From Bacteroidota bacterium (GTDB taxonomy: Bacteria; Bacteroidota; Bacteroidia; AKYH767-A; OLB10): DNA of 52,063 bases. Under the pieces are notes generated by a model. That model saw nothing but the letters and a program-made list of their open reading frames with translations. It searched no databases and was not told where the DNA came from. This document shows, piece by piece, positions 9,542-19,830 of the stretch. The stretch's first letter is position 1, and each line of letters starts with the position of its first letter. The DNA lies in contig JANXSD010000064.1 of NCBI GenBank assembly GCA_025352785.1, forward strand, positions 1 to 52,063, read 5' to 3'. The position numbers and the translations under genes were made by a program.

Positions 9542-9575
9542 TGTCATGATGAAACACGTAGACTTCATCATGACA
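9542..9575. repeat. 11-bp perfect inverted repeat with 12-nt loop
   Basis: Arms TGTCATGATGA and TCATCATGACA surround a loop containing ACGTAGACTT. The sequence ACGTAGACTT recurs just after the right arm (around 9582-9591), followed by a short T run. It lies in the 321-bp gap between the membrane-protein start (9469) and the small ORF at 9791. It could be a terminator for a minus-strand transcript or an operator. There is no further support for either. Confidence 0.5.
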
Positions 9576-9609
9576 GAAAGTACGTAGACTTTTTTAATAT
9601 AGATCAGAT

Positions 9610-9699
9610 TTAACGTTGTTTTATTTCCTTCAAACCTCTCTCATCATCATTCGAAATGTCACCTTCCCGGGTCGTTTTGAAATAATTTTCGTAAGGCAT
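9610..9699 (-). pseudogene. Possible coding remnant, 29 codons
   Basis: From the ATG at 9699 the frame reads MPYENYFKTTREGDISNDDE and ends KEIKQR. Its hydrophilic, protein-like composition is unusual for random AT-rich intergenic DNA, and the frame is open a few codons further upstream. It could be a tiny gene or the 3' scrap of one lost upstream. I cannot assign a family. This is a weak call, recorded because the rest of 9470-9790 holds nothing else besides the inverted repeat. Confidence 0.25.
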
Positions 9700-9790
9700 T
9701 GCATCTTCATTCCCGAAAGTGAAAAAATATCAAATCAGCTAAAGGATGTTCGGATATTCAATGAGTAAATAAGATTAAAGGAGTTGCAAA

Positions 9791-9988
9791 TCAAGAAATA
9801 ATAACATCCCGTTGTTTTAATATGGCTCTATTCTTCTCTTTATACTCATCAGATAAAAAAGATTTCTCTATCCAATTGAATGCTATATTTCTGTTCCCAA
9901 TTACTCTTTTAAAAACGCCATCAATTTGCTTTTCATTTAATTCCAACACTTTTCCAAGGTGCCGCGCTTGATCGGAAAGGGAAGGCAT
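9791..9988 (-). CDS. Small hypothetical protein
   Basis: A 65-residue, charged, predicted helical protein (MPSLSDQARHLGKVLELNEK...). The composition (Lys, Arg, Glu-rich with regularly spaced Leu/Ile) is compatible with a folded helical peptide, but I recognise no family. It is divergent from the response regulator gene at 10078, with an 89-bp gap that would hold both promoters. It may be a real small gene or a remnant, and coding status is uncertain. Confidence 0.35.
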   Translation of the reverse strand: MPSLSDQARHLGKVLELNEKQIDGVFKRVIGNRNIAFNWIEKSFLSDEYKEKNRAILKQRDVIIS

Positions 9989-10077
9989 GATTTTATAGAT
10001 ATCATTTATTCAATGGTTTTATGCTAAACTCACTTCATAACATGAAAGCCTTGTCAATCCTGTAATTCCCTTAAGAA

Positions 10078-10419
10078 ATGCCAAACAAAAAAAAAGTATT
10101 GCTCGTAGATGATGATGAGGATTTCGGAAAACTGATGATAAAATTACTCAAAAATGAGAATGTCGAATTGTTAGTTGCGCGCACCCTTACAGAAGGAATG
10201 ATGATACTCGAAAAGGAACTTCCTGAATATGTTTTCCTTGACAATATGCTCCCTGATGGTGCAGGTTGGTCGAAAACGGAATTCATTTTACATAATTATC
10301 CGAAAATTCATTTGAACCTTTTAAGTGCGCTTAATGTCCCAAAAACTTCCGCATCTACCTTTCGCATTATTGAAAAACCCCTGAGCCTGCAGGAATTGTT
10401 ATCGTGCCTTAACTATTAA
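10078..10419 (+). CDS. Receiver-only response regulator
   Basis: A 113-residue stand-alone receiver (REC) domain with no output domain. Visible landmarks are the acidic triad (DDD at 11-13), the phospho-acceptor Asp55 in YVFLDNMLPDG, Ser83 in LLSAL (the conserved Thr/Ser) and Lys100 in IIEKP. All residues needed for phosphorylation are present. It would accept phosphate from a histidine kinase and act by protein contact. No kinase is adjacent. It sits 80 bp upstream of the cyclic glucan synthase on the same strand, so it may be co-transcribed and involved in control of glucan synthesis. That is inference from position only. Confidence 0.85.
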   Translation: MPNKKKVLLVDDDEDFGKLMIKLLKNENVELLVARTLTEGMMILEKELPEYVFLDNMLPDGAGWSKTEFILHNYPKIHLNLLSALNVPKTSASTFRIIEKPLSLQELLSCLNY

Positions 10420-10499
10420 TGATTATATGCTGTAGGACTTCATTGGTTTCCTTGCAGAACGTTTTTCAATAAAAATTATAACATCATTACAGATTTCTT

Positions 10500-13400
10500 A
10501 TGAAGGCAGCTACCAGTACTCTTGAAGATTTGTTATCCCCTTTGAGGCAATATTTTCTTAAAGACACCTTCGTGCGTAGTGATATCAACAACGCACCTCC
10601 ATTAAGAGCGGAGCTTTTAACCATTGAGCAAATGGGATTTCTTGCCAAAGACCTTGCAAAAAGACATGAGATAAATAAGAAAAAAACTCCCGAATTTTTA
10701 TTAAAAAGATTGGCTGATAACGAAGAAGTATTGATTCGTGTAACCGATCTTTTACAGGATGCCGTAAAAGAAAAAAATCCAATTGCTCCCGCAGGTGAAT
10801 GGCTGCTTGATAATTTTTATTTGATTGAAGAACAGATAATGATTGCAAAAAGGCATTTTCCAAAAGGATACAGTAAAGGACTTCCCAAACTTGGATCTAA
10901 AAACGGACCTTCAGAAGGTTTTCCACGTGTGTATGATATTGCAATAGAAATAATTTCGCATAGCGATGGGCATTTAGACATTCATACGCTTAATCGTTTT
11001 ATTGAGGATTATCAAAAGATAAGTGAACTCACATTAGGTGAATTGTGGGCAATACCGATTATGCTGAGGATTTCATTAATTGAAAATCTCAGACGTGTTG
11101 CAGCAAGAATTGCGATTGACCGTATTGATGCTAACCTTGCTCAGTATTGGGCTGACCGGATAATTAAAACTGCTGAAAAATATCCAAAGAATCTTGTGTT
11201 AACAATGGCCGATCTCGCCAGAACTGACCCTCCCATGGTAAGCGCTTTTATTGCGGAGTATTCAAGAAAACTTCAGTGGAAAGGATTTAATGTAACCCTA
11301 CCTATATCCTGGCTAGAACAACATCTGAACGAAACTGGTGACACTATTAATGAAATGGTGCTTGCCGAAAATCAAAAACAGGCTGCCGACCAAGTTTCGA
11401 TGACAAACAGTATAAACAGTTTGCGTTTTCTAGTAAAAACAGATTGGCGCGACTTTGTGGAAGCAATGAGTCATGTGGAGCATACTTTAAGAAATGATGC
11501 AGAACTCGTTTATGCAAAAATGGATTTTCATACACGCGACCATTACAGACATGCAATTGAAAAGATTGCTAAAGATGGTAAGCTTAAAGAAAATGATGTT
11601 GCCAAAATTGTTATTGGACTCGCAAAGGAAAATATAGAAAAAAACAGTATAGATAAACATACATGGCATGTAGGTTATTATTTAATTGGGGATGGCTTAC
11701 CAATCACTGAAAAGATTTTAAAAACGCAATTATCCGTATTGCAATCTCTCAGGCAGTTTTCTTTTCGCAATGCGCATAAATTATATGTATTCTCCGCTTT
11801 ACTCCTTACTACTATTATAAGTGCGTTCCTTATTTTAAAAGCACATAACGATGAATTAAGAATAGGCATATTTGTTTCTATCTCTGTCTTAAGCCTTTTA
11901 GCGGCAAGTAATTTTGCAATAGCCATTATTAACTGGATAGCAACATTAAGGATTGGCCCCAAGCCATTACCTAAAATGGATTTTTCAACAGGTATTCCGA
12001 AAGACTCGTGTACGATAGTTGTTATTCCTGCAATGATAACAAGCATAAGCCAGGTAAATAAACTGGTAGAAGATCTTGAGGTAAGATTTCTCGCTAACCG
12101 TGATCCTAATTTATTCTTTGGACTTTTAACTGATGTAAAGGACGCAACACAAGAAGTTTTACCTGATGATGAAATTATAGTTACACATACTAAACAAAAA
12201 ATAATTGAGCTGAATATAAAATACCGTAAGCATTCAAATGACATCTTTTTTCTTTTTCATCGCCCACGCAGATGGAATCCTGTGGACAAAAAATGGATGG
12301 GCTACGAACGCAAGCGCGGAAAGCTTGGTGAGTTGAACAGCTTGCTTCGTGGCGGAGCGAAAAATTGTTTTTCAATCATAGTAGGTAATGAGAAAGTTTA
12401 TCGTGCTGTAAAATATGTAATCACATTAGATACCGATACGCAACTTCCACGGGGTGCTGCATGGAAATTAATTGGCTTGATGGCTCACCCGCTCAATCTT
12501 CCTGTTTATGACGAGAAGAAAAAAAGAATTGTAAAAGGATATGGAATTATACAACCACGCATAGCAATAAGTTTACAAGGATCAAAGCGCTCGCTTTATA
12601 CACGTATGCATGAGAATGATTCAGGCATTGATCCTTATACAAGACTAACTTCTGACTTATACCATGATATATTTAGCGAAGGATCATTTATTGGTAAAGG
12701 AATCTATGAAGTTGACACATTTGAAAAAGTATTGAATAACCGCTTTCCGGAAAACAGGATATTGAGTCATGATTTATTGGAAGGCAGTTATGTTCGATGC
12801 GGATTTGCAAGTGATGTATTGTTATATGAAGAGTATCCATCACAATACAGTACGGATAGCAGCAGGCGGCACAGGTGGATTAGGGGCGACTGGCAAATAG
12901 GAAACTGGTTTTTACCGTGGGTTCCTGATGCAAAAGGGAAGCTGCAAAGCAATGCCATTAGCGCATTATCGCGCTGGAAAATATTTGATAATTTAAGACG
13001 CAGCCTTATCCCTATTGCTTTTTTATTAATTCTTATTCTATGTTGGACAGTTTTACATTCATTATTTTTTTGGACACTTTTGATAATTGCTATCGTAATC
13101 ATTCCTTCGCTTAGCATATCCGTTTGGGATTTAATAAATAAACCAAAAGAGATTAGTCTTCTTCAACATTTTAAAAATGTTTTTCAAAATACTTTTACTA
13201 ACATTCTCCAGGCTTTATTCATGCTGGTGTGTTTGCCATTTGAAGCATACATAAGTATAGATGCAATTTTCAGAACCTTTTGGAGAATAATAATATCGCA
13301 TAAAAATATGCTTGAATGGAATCCATCAGGCTTTGCTAAAAAGAAGAATGAAAATTTATTTACTCTTTATGGGTCAATGTGGTTTGCGCCGTTCATAAGT

Positions 13401-16400
13401 GTAGTGCTGATTTTTCTTCTTATAAATTATTCCCCTTTAGCATTTTTTGAGGCAACTCCATTCCTGATTCTCTGGATATTATCTCCGGCAATAGTGTATT
13501 GGGTGAGTCGTCCGCGCCCGGTTTTCAGAACAAAAATAACGGATGATCAAAGAAAATATCTTAGAGAATTATCAAGAAAAACATGGTCATTTTTTGAAAC
13601 ACATGTCAATGAAGAAAATAATTGGTTACCGATTGACAATCTACAGCAGTATCCCATAACGATTATCGCACACCGTACTTCTCCTACTAATATTGGTTTG
13701 TCATTACTTGCAAATGTTGCAGCCACTGACTTTGGATATATTTCGATTGCGCAGTTACTTAATCGCACATCTAAAACTTTTCAAACGCTGAATAAACTCG
13801 AAAGATATTCAGGGCACTTTTTTAACTGGTATGACACGCAATCATTAGTACCGCTGCATCCCAAATATATTTCAACCGTTGACAGTGGAAATTTAGCAGG
13901 TCACTTACTTACACTGCGCCAAGGGCTTTTTGAAATCTTGAATCAAAAAATAATTAGAGAAAATCTGTGGGATGGCATTTTTGATACCATTAGAATAATT
14001 GCAAAGAAAATATCAGGAGAAGATCAAACATTGTTTAGTGATTTTCAATTTTTTTTTGAGACCGAAAAGTTATCTCGACCTGCCAATTTGAATGAATTAA
14101 AAAACAGTCTTGAAAAAATTTATGTTCACCTAACTGAATTGTTAAATGAAATGAAATCCAGAAAGGCGGGGCTGAATAATGATAAATTAAATTCAAATGC
14201 GGAAGTGTTTGAATGGTTGAATTTATTGGAGAAACAAATGAATGATTGTCTTCAGGAGATTAAACTATTGAGCCCATGGACAAAATATAATTCAGTGCCT
14301 GAAAAATTCACAGGCTTAAAAATTTTTCAAAAAAATCTTTCATTGAAAGAACTTGCACGAATGGATATTGACTTGCGTGAAGAGTTAGCATCTTTCCACA
14401 GCAAAGACAAAACTAATGAAGAGCATCAATGGCTTTCTGATTTTGAACTATCAATTAATGCAGCAAGCGTTTTAGCAAAAGAACGTATTTCCGTTATTCA
14501 TGAGCTTGCTTCGCAATGTTCAGACTTTGCGAATATGGAGTATAATTTTCTTTATGATAAAACGCAACATTTACTTGCTATAGGTTATAACGCTGATGAA
14601 GATCATCGCGATAGCGGATACTACGATTTACTTGCTTCTGAAGCACGCTTAGGTTTATTTGTTGCTATTGCACATGGAAAAATTTCGCAGGATAGTTGGT
14701 TTTCTCTGGGACGAAGGCTTACTATCGCTGATAGCACTCAGGTGTTAATTTCATGGAGTGGTTCTATGTTTGAATACCTCATGCCTAATCTAGTGATGCC
14801 GCTTTATGAAAACACCTTGTTGGATAATAGCTGCAAAGGGGCTGTAAAAAAACATATCGAATATGGCAGGGAGCAAGGCGTACCATGGGGCATTTCAGAA
14901 TCATGTTACAATATGGTGGATGCACATCTTAGTTATCAGTATCGTGCATTTGGTGTTCCTGAATTGGGTTTCAAACGCGGGCTTGGTCTTGATCTTGTTA
15001 TTGCTCCTTATGCATCTGTGATGGCGCTCATGATTGATCCCGCTGCTGCATGCAGGAATCTTGAGAAATTAACTGCAAGTGGATATGAAGGTAGATATGG
15101 ATTTTTTGAATCAGTTGATTATACTCCATCACGATTACCACGAGCTAAAACACCTGCTTTGATCCAATCTTTTATGGCACATCACCACGGAATGAGTTTG
15201 CTTTCACTCGATTTCCTGCTCTGCGATCAGCCAATGCAAAAACGTTTTGAATCTGATGAAAATTTACAGACTGCACTTTTATTGCTGCAGGAAAGAGTTC
15301 CCAAAGCAACAGGTTTCTATACTCCTACTTTGGGTACTGAAGAAATAATTCACACTGTTCTAAATTCAGATATGCGTGTTATTAATTCTCCTAACACATT
15401 CCAACCTGAAATTCAATTGCTTTCCAATGGTACTTTTCATGTAATGGTTACTAACGCAGGCGGAGGTTACAGCCGGTGGAGAGATGTTGCACTCACAAGA
15501 TGGAAAGAAGATACCACTTGCGACAACTGGGGATCTTTTTGTTATATCCGTGATCGCCATGCGGGTGAATTCTGGTCAACAACACATCAGCCAACATTAA
15601 AAGAAACTTCACATTATGAAGCTATATTTTCACAGGGTCGCATAGAATTTCGCAGAACAGATAATGAGATTGAATTGCATACTGAAATTGTTGTTTCTCC
15701 TGAAGATAATGTAGAAATAAGAAGAGTACATATCAAGAATCATTCACGCTCACCACGAAGTATTGAAATTACAAGTTACGGTGAAGTGGTTATTGCAATA
15801 CCAATAAGTGATGAATCACATCCAGCATTCAGTAACTTATTTGTTCAGACAGAAATAATACCAAATCAACACACAATTTTATGTACCAGGCGTCCGCGTT
15901 CCAAAGATGAAACTCCGCCACACATGTTTCATTTAATGAAGCTTGCCAAGGGTGATGCTGATCATATTTCTTATGAAACGGATCGTGATAAATTTATCGG
16001 CAGGGGCAATAGCATTGTAAGTCCAAAAGCAATGCACCAGATAGAAGCGCTATCTAATTCGCAAGGTTCAGTCCTTGATCCGATCGTTTCTATTCAATAT
16101 AGAATAACAATTGATGAAGAGAAGACTTCGGTTATTGATATCGTTACAGGCATTGCTGAAAATCGAAGCGAATGTCAAAACTTAATAGACAAATATCAGG
16201 ATCGCAATTTCAGAAATCGTGCTTTCGAATTATCCTGGACCTACAGCGAAGTTGTTTTAAGGCAAATTAATGCAACAGAAGCTGATGCACAACTTTACGG
16301 ACGGTTAGCGAGTTCTGTTCTTTATATAAATCCTGCGCTGCGTGCTAACAAAGATGTAATAATTAAAAATTACAAGGGACAATCTTCATTATGGAGTTAT

Positions 16401-19232
16401 TCAATATCAGGGGATATACCTATTGTGTTGCTGCTGATTTCTGACAACACTAACATGGTGCTTTTAAAACAAATGTTGCAGGCGCGCGCTTACTGGCAGT
16501 TTAAAGGGCTGATAATTGATCTTGTTATTATCAACGAGGATTACAGTGGTTACCGGAATGATTTACAGGATCAGATTCAAAGTCTTATCACAGCAGGAAC
16601 AGGAAACAATCCGAAAGATAAACAGGGTGGAGTTTTTGTGCGAATGGCTGACCAGATTAGCAATGAAGACAAAATTTTAATTCAAACAGTTGCACGAGTG
16701 ATAATTTCAGATTCATTCGGAACGCTTGCGGATCAATTAGAAAGAAGATTTAATGTTACGCCTATTATTCCTTACCTAGTTCAAGGCAAACAACATGAAT
16801 CAGAAATTAAAAACACACCAGATAACCGTGGACTGCAATTTTATAATGGCATAGGCGGATTTTCTACAGATGGAACGGAGTATATAATTAACACATCTGA
16901 TAAAAAAATTACTCCGCTTCCATGGATAAATGTTTTAGCAAATCCAAACTTTGGAACGATAGCATCTGAAAGCGGAACTTCCTACACTTGGTCAGAAAAT
17001 GCACATGAATTCAGACTTACACCCTGGAACAATGATCCTGTTACCGGCAGTTGCGGTGAAGCATTTTATATTCGTGATGAAGAGAGCGGATATTATTGGT
17101 CGCCTATGCCATATCCTGCAAAAGGTAAATCAAACTATGTAACAAGACATGGATTTGGCTATAGTGTTTTTGAATGTGAAGAAGATGGAATTTATTCTGA
17201 GGCAACAATTTTTGTTGATCGCGATGCGCAGATAAAATTTACTTCAATAAAAATCAGCAACCGTTCAGATCGCGCAAGAACGCTTACGGTTACAGGATAT
17301 GTGGAATGGGTGCTTGACAGCTTGCGCACTAAATCAGCTATGCACATTGTAACTGAATTTAATGCTGAACAACGTACACTCATCACGCGCAATCCTTACA
17401 ATTCAGAATTTCCTAGCCGCGTGGCTTTTTTTGATGTGGATAATATCAAATACAATTTCACAACAGACCGAAATGAATTTATAGGACGTAACAGAACACT
17501 TCAAAAACCTGATGCCATGAAGCGATTGCGTCTTGCCGGAAAACATGGTGCCGGACTCGATCCATGCACTGCTATTCAACTTCCAGTTATGCTACTGGTT
17601 GATGAAGAACGAGAACTGGTTTTTAAAATGGGAGCAGCTCCAGACCTGGAACATGCATACCAATTGATCAATCGTTTTCGAAATAAAAATGCTGTTAAAG
17701 ATTCGCTAAAAAATGTTCGTGATTACTGGCAACAAACATTAGGTGCCGTGCAAATAAAAACGCCTGATCAATCACTTAATATTTTATCTAATGGCTGGTT
17801 GCTTTACCAGTTAATTGTTTGTAGGCTTTGGGGACGAAGCGGATTCTATCAATCAGGCGGAGCCTTCGGATTCAGAGATCAGTTGCAGGATGTAATTGCA
17901 GTGATGCATGTACAACCTGACTTAACACGCGAACAAATTCTGTTGGCTGCATCACGACAATTTAAAGAAGGCGATGTGCAACATTGGTGGCATCCACCGC
18001 AAAACAGGGGTGTAAGAACACGATGCTCTGATGATCTTTTGTGGTTAGCATATACTACCTCTCATTATCTTAATTATACACATGACTATGGTGTATTAGA
18101 AAATCTTATTCCCTTTATTGAAGGTCGTTTGCTAAATGTACATGAAGAATCTTATTATGATCTTCCCATAATTTCTCAACAAAGAACCTCCTTGTATGAC
18201 CATTGCAAACGTGCTATTGTGAAAGCACTTCAGCTCGGTGTTCACGGGTTGCCCCTTATGGGATCAGGTGACTGGAATGATGGGATGAACATGGTGGGAA
18301 TTGAAGGTAAAGGTGAAAGTGTTTGGCTTGCATTTTTTCTTTATGATATTCTGAAACGATTTGAACCAATCGCGCAAAAAATGAATGACGAAGAATTTGT
18401 GAAATTATGCAGGAAACAATCTGAAGAGTTAAAACTTAATATTAATAAAACTTCATGGGATGGAGAGTGGTACAGACGCGCGTATTTTGATGACGGTGCT
18501 GTATTAGGTTCCGCAACCAACAGCGAATGTAAAATTGATTCAATATCACAAAGCTGGGCTGTATTATCAGGCGCTGGTGAATCAGAGCGCTCTTACAAAG
18601 CGATGGAATCTGCTTACAAATATTTAGTAGACAAAAAACATTCTCTAATTAAACTTTTAGAACCACCTTTCAATAATTCTGACTTTGAACCCGGTTACAT
18701 TAAAGGATATGTACCCGGTGTTCGTGAGAATGGCGGACAATATTCACACGCTGCAATATGGATAGTAATGGCAGCTGCTAAATTGAATAATCATTCAAGA
18801 GCCTATGAATTATTAAATATGATCAACCCCATCAATCACGGTAAAACTGCTGAAGATGTTGCAGTATATAAAGCGGAACCTTATGTTATAGCAGCAGATG
18901 TTTATGGTGTGTCACCTCATGAAGGTCGTGGAGGATGGACGTGGTACACCGGTTCGTCAAGTTGGATGTACCAAGCGATCATCACATCCATACTGGGATT
19001 GACGCGCGAAGGAGAATCGCTGCAAATGAATCCTTGTGTTCCTGCAGAATGGAAATTATATGAAATTAATTATCGCTACAAAAAAACAAACTACCATATA
19101 ACAGTGCAATTAGTGGATGATAAAAATGAAAGCGGTGTTGTGATAGATGGTTATGCTCAATCAGAAAATAGTATTCAATTGGTGGACGATGAAGTTGAAC
19201 ATACGGTTATAGTTAAGGCTAAGATGGCTTGA
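10500..19232 (+). CDS. ndvB: Cyclic beta-1,2-glucan synthase (NdvB/ChvB/Cgs type)
   Basis: A 2910-residue inner-membrane enzyme with the full domain order of the family; proteobacterial Cgs/NdvB proteins are about 2800-2900 residues. The family polymerises UDP-glucose into beta-1,2-glucan, controls chain length and cyclises the product. Membrane segments are seen near 428-447, 453-480, 835-877, 901-921 and 960-1002. Between them is a GT84 glycosyltransferase domain with a DxD motif (ITLDTDTQLPRG, about 640) and an RxHRW motif (SSRRHRWIRGDWQ, about 786). A glycoamylase-like region (about 1330-1570) carries VPWGISESCYN and GFFESVDYTPSRLP. Two GH94 carbohydrate-binding regions follow (about 1600-1900 and 2100-2380), then a GH94 phosphorylase-like domain with GSGDWNDGMNMVG near 2587, which controls chain length in the Brucella enzyme. 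The gene is intact. No exporter (NdvA-like ABC) is in the window. Cyclic glucans serve osmo-adaptation and host interaction in Proteobacteria; the role here is unknown. Confidence 0.93.
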   Translation: MKAATSTLEDLLSPLRQYFLKDTFVRSDINNAPPLRAELLTIEQMGFLAKDLAKRHEINKKKTPEFLLKRLADNEEVLIRVTDLLQDAVKEKNPIAPAGEWLLDNFYLIEEQIMIAKRHFPKGYSKGLPKLGSKNGPSEGFPRVYDIAIEIISHSDGHLDIHTLNRFIEDYQKISELTLGELWAIPIMLRISLIENLRRVAARIAIDRIDANLAQYWADRIIKTAEKYPKNLVLTMADLARTDPPMVSAFIAEYSRKLQWKGFNVTLPISWLEQHLNETGDTINEMVLAENQKQAADQVSMTNSINSLRFLVKTDWRDFVEAMSHVEHTLRNDAELVYAKMDFHTRDHYRHAIEKIAKDGKLKENDVAKIVIGLAKENIEKNSIDKHTWHVGYYLIGDGLPITEKILKTQLSVLQSLRQFSFRNAHKLYVFSALLLTTIISAFLILKAHNDELRIGIFVSISVLSLLAASNFAIAIINWIATLRIGPKPLPKMDFSTGIPKDSCTIVVIPAMITSISQVNKLVEDLEVRFLANRDPNLFFGLLTDVKDATQEVLPDDEIIVTHTKQKIIELNIKYRKHSNDIFFLFHRPRRWNPVDKKWMGYERKRGKLGELNSLLRGGAKNCFSIIVGNEKVYRAVKYVITLDTDTQLPRGAAWKLIGLMAHPLNLPVYDEKKKRIVKGYGIIQPRIAISLQGSKRSLYTRMHENDSGIDPYTRLTSDLYHDIFSEGSFIGKGIYEVDTFEKVLNNRFPENRILSHDLLEGSYVRCGFASDVLLYEEYPSQYSTDSSRRHRWIRGDWQIGNWFLPWVPDAKGKLQSNAISALSRWKIFDNLRRSLIPIAFLLILILCWTVLHSLFFWTLLIIAIVIIPSLSISVWDLINKPKEISLLQHFKNVFQNTFTNILQALFMLVCLPFEAYISIDAIFRTFWRIIISHKNMLEWNPSGFAKKKNENLFTLYGSMWFAPFISVVLIFLLINYSPLAFFEATPFLILWILSPAIVYWVSRPRPVFRTKITDDQRKYLRELSRKTWSFFETHVNEENNWLPIDNLQQYPITIIAHRTSPTNIGLSLLANVAATDFGYISIAQLLNRTSKTFQTLNKLERYSGHFFNWYDTQSLVPLHPKYISTVDSGNLAGHLLTLRQGLFEILNQKIIRENLWDGIFDTIRIIAKKISGEDQTLFSDFQFFFETEKLSRPANLNELKNSLEKIYVHLTELLNEMKSRKAGLNNDKLNSNAEVFEWLNLLEKQMNDCLQEIKLLSPWTKYNSVPEKFTGLKIFQKNLSLKELARMDIDLREELASFHSKDKTNEEHQWLSDFELSINAASVLAKERISVIHELASQCSDFANMEYNFLYDKTQHLLAIGYNADEDHRDSGYYDLLASEARLGLFVAIAHGKISQDSWFSLGRRLTIADSTQVLISWSGSMFEYLMPNLVMPLYENTLLDNSCKGAVKKHIEYGREQGVPWGISESCYNMVDAHLSYQYRAFGVPELGFKRGLGLDLVIAPYASVMALMIDPAAACRNLEKLTASGYEGRYGFFESVDYTPSRLPRAKTPALIQSFMAHHHGMSLLSLDFLLCDQPMQKRFESDENLQTALLLLQERVPKATGFYTPTLGTEEIIHTVLNSDMRVINSPNTFQPEIQLLSNGTFHVMVTNAGGGYSRWRDVALTRWKEDTTCDNWGSFCYIRDRHAGEFWSTTHQPTLKETSHYEAIFSQGRIEFRRTDNEIELHTEIVVSPEDNVEIRRVHIKNHSRSPRSIEITSYGEVVIAIPISDESHPAFSNLFVQTEIIPNQHTILCTRRPRSKDETPPHMFHLMKLAKGDADHISYETDRDKFIGRGNSIVSPKAMHQIEALSNSQGSVLDPIVSIQYRITIDEEKTSVIDIVTGIAENRSECQNLIDKYQDRNFRNRAFELSWTYSEVVLRQINATEADAQLYGRLASSVLYINPALRANKDVIIKNYKGQSSLWSYSISGDIPIVLLLISDNTNMVLLKQMLQARAYWQFKGLIIDLVIINEDYSGYRNDLQDQIQSLITAGTGNNPKDKQGGVFVRMADQISNEDKILIQTVARVIISDSFGTLADQLERRFNVTPIIPYLVQGKQHESEIKNTPDNRGLQFYNGIGGFSTDGTEYIINTSDKKITPLPWINVLANPNFGTIASESGTSYTWSENAHEFRLTPWNNDPVTGSCGEAFYIRDEESGYYWSPMPYPAKGKSNYVTRHGFGYSVFECEEDGIYSEATIFVDRDAQIKFTSIKISNRSDRARTLTVTGYVEWVLDSLRTKSAMHIVTEFNAEQRTLITRNPYNSEFPSRVAFFDVDNIKYNFTTDRNEFIGRNRTLQKPDAMKRLRLAGKHGAGLDPCTAIQLPVMLLVDEERELVFKMGAAPDLEHAYQLINRFRNKNAVKDSLKNVRDYWQQTLGAVQIKTPDQSLNILSNGWLLYQLIVCRLWGRSGFYQSGGAFGFRDQLQDVIAVMHVQPDLTREQILLAASRQFKEGDVQHWWHPPQNRGVRTRCSDDLLWLAYTTSHYLNYTHDYGVLENLIPFIEGRLLNVHEESYYDLPIISQQRTSLYDHCKRAIVKALQLGVHGLPLMGSGDWNDGMNMVGIEGKGESVWLAFFLYDILKRFEPIAQKMNDEEFVKLCRKQSEELKLNINKTSWDGEWYRRAYFDDGAVLGSATNSECKIDSISQSWAVLSGAGESERSYKAMESAYKYLVDKKHSLIKLLEPPFNNSDFEPGYIKGYVPGVRENGGQYSHAAIWIVMAAAKLNNHSRAYELLNMINPINHGKTAEDVAVYKAEPYVIAADVYGVSPHEGRGGWTWYTGSSSWMYQAIITSILGLTREGESLQMNPCVPAEWKLYEINYRYKKTNYHITVQLVDDKNESGVVIDGYAQSENSIQLVDDEVEHTVIVKAKMA

Positions 19233-19486
19233 CTATAATGATCAGATACTCGTAGAGATTCGTGATTAAAAAAACGAATACACACATGCACTTTTATCTC
19301 GTTCCGATTTTGTTAGTTGTTAGCATAGTTGGAACGAAAAATCCGCCTTAATTAGTTTGACATTATTGATATAAAAAGTATCAATTCTTTTCACAGTAAG
19401 GAATGTGATATTTGTTATTGCTGATGCTCTTTTAGCAAGAATTAATTACAATTTAAATCGAAGATTTAATCAAATAAAAGCACGAC
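19233..19486. other. Intergenic, no gene seen
   Basis: The stretch between the glucan synthase stop and the inverted-repeat element has only short frames. A loose hairpin (CGTTCC ... GGAACG around 19300-19335) could end the glucan synthase transcript, but it lacks a clear T tract. Confidence 0.4.
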
Positions 19487-19489
19487 TAA

Positions 19490-19650
19490 TACCATCTGCC
19501 AATATGTTTTAGTCTAATCTTCTTGTCCTTTTTCATCAATACTTCTTAAAAAAATAGTTTCGTAGGCAAAGGCCATGCAACGATTTTTTAAAATCGTCTT
19601 GATAAAAAATTACATCGCATCTTTGGACTAAAACATATTGGCAATTGGTA
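19490..19650 (-). mobile_element. MITE-like inverted-repeat element, copy 1
   Basis: A 161-bp non-coding element bounded by imperfect terminal inverted repeats of about 29 bp (outer ends TACCA ... TGGTA; inner conserved part CCAATATGTTTTAGTC), flanked on both sides by TAA (19487-19489 and 19651-19653). Its reverse complement matches the element at 42053-42215 along nearly its whole length (by eye about 90%). The core contains a short palindrome around CGATTTTTTAAAATCG. It encodes no protein, so it would move using a transposase supplied elsewhere. The terminal repeats do not match those of the IS1634-family element 180 bp away, so that element is not its obvious helper. Strand is set opposite to copy 2. 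Confidence 0.8.
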
Positions 19651-19681
19651 TAATTTTTTGGCTTCAGTCTATTATCGAAAA

Positions 19682-19822
19682 ATGAATGCTAGTCATTTAT
19701 TATATTTTTGGTGTAATAAAAATAAGGACTTCTTAAAGGATGATTATATAAAACCAGAAGATTGGATAATGGATTTCAATCTTCCGGTTCATTATTATTT
19801 GAAAAAATTACCAACCCACTAA
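19682..19822 (+). pseudogene. Orphan 3' gene fragment between the MITE and the IS
   Basis: A 46-codon frame from the ATG at 19682 reads MNASHLLYFWCNKNKDFLKD, then DYIKPEDWIMDFNLPVHYYL. The composition (aromatics, Trp, acidic residues) looks like genuine protein. The frame is open upstream into the right end of the MITE-like element (FLASVYYRK). It is most likely the C-terminal end of a gene whose 5' part was removed or separated when the mobile DNA arrived. Its family is unknown. It ends nine bases before the left end of the insertion sequence. Confidence 0.35.
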
Positions 19823-19830
19823 TCCAGTCA

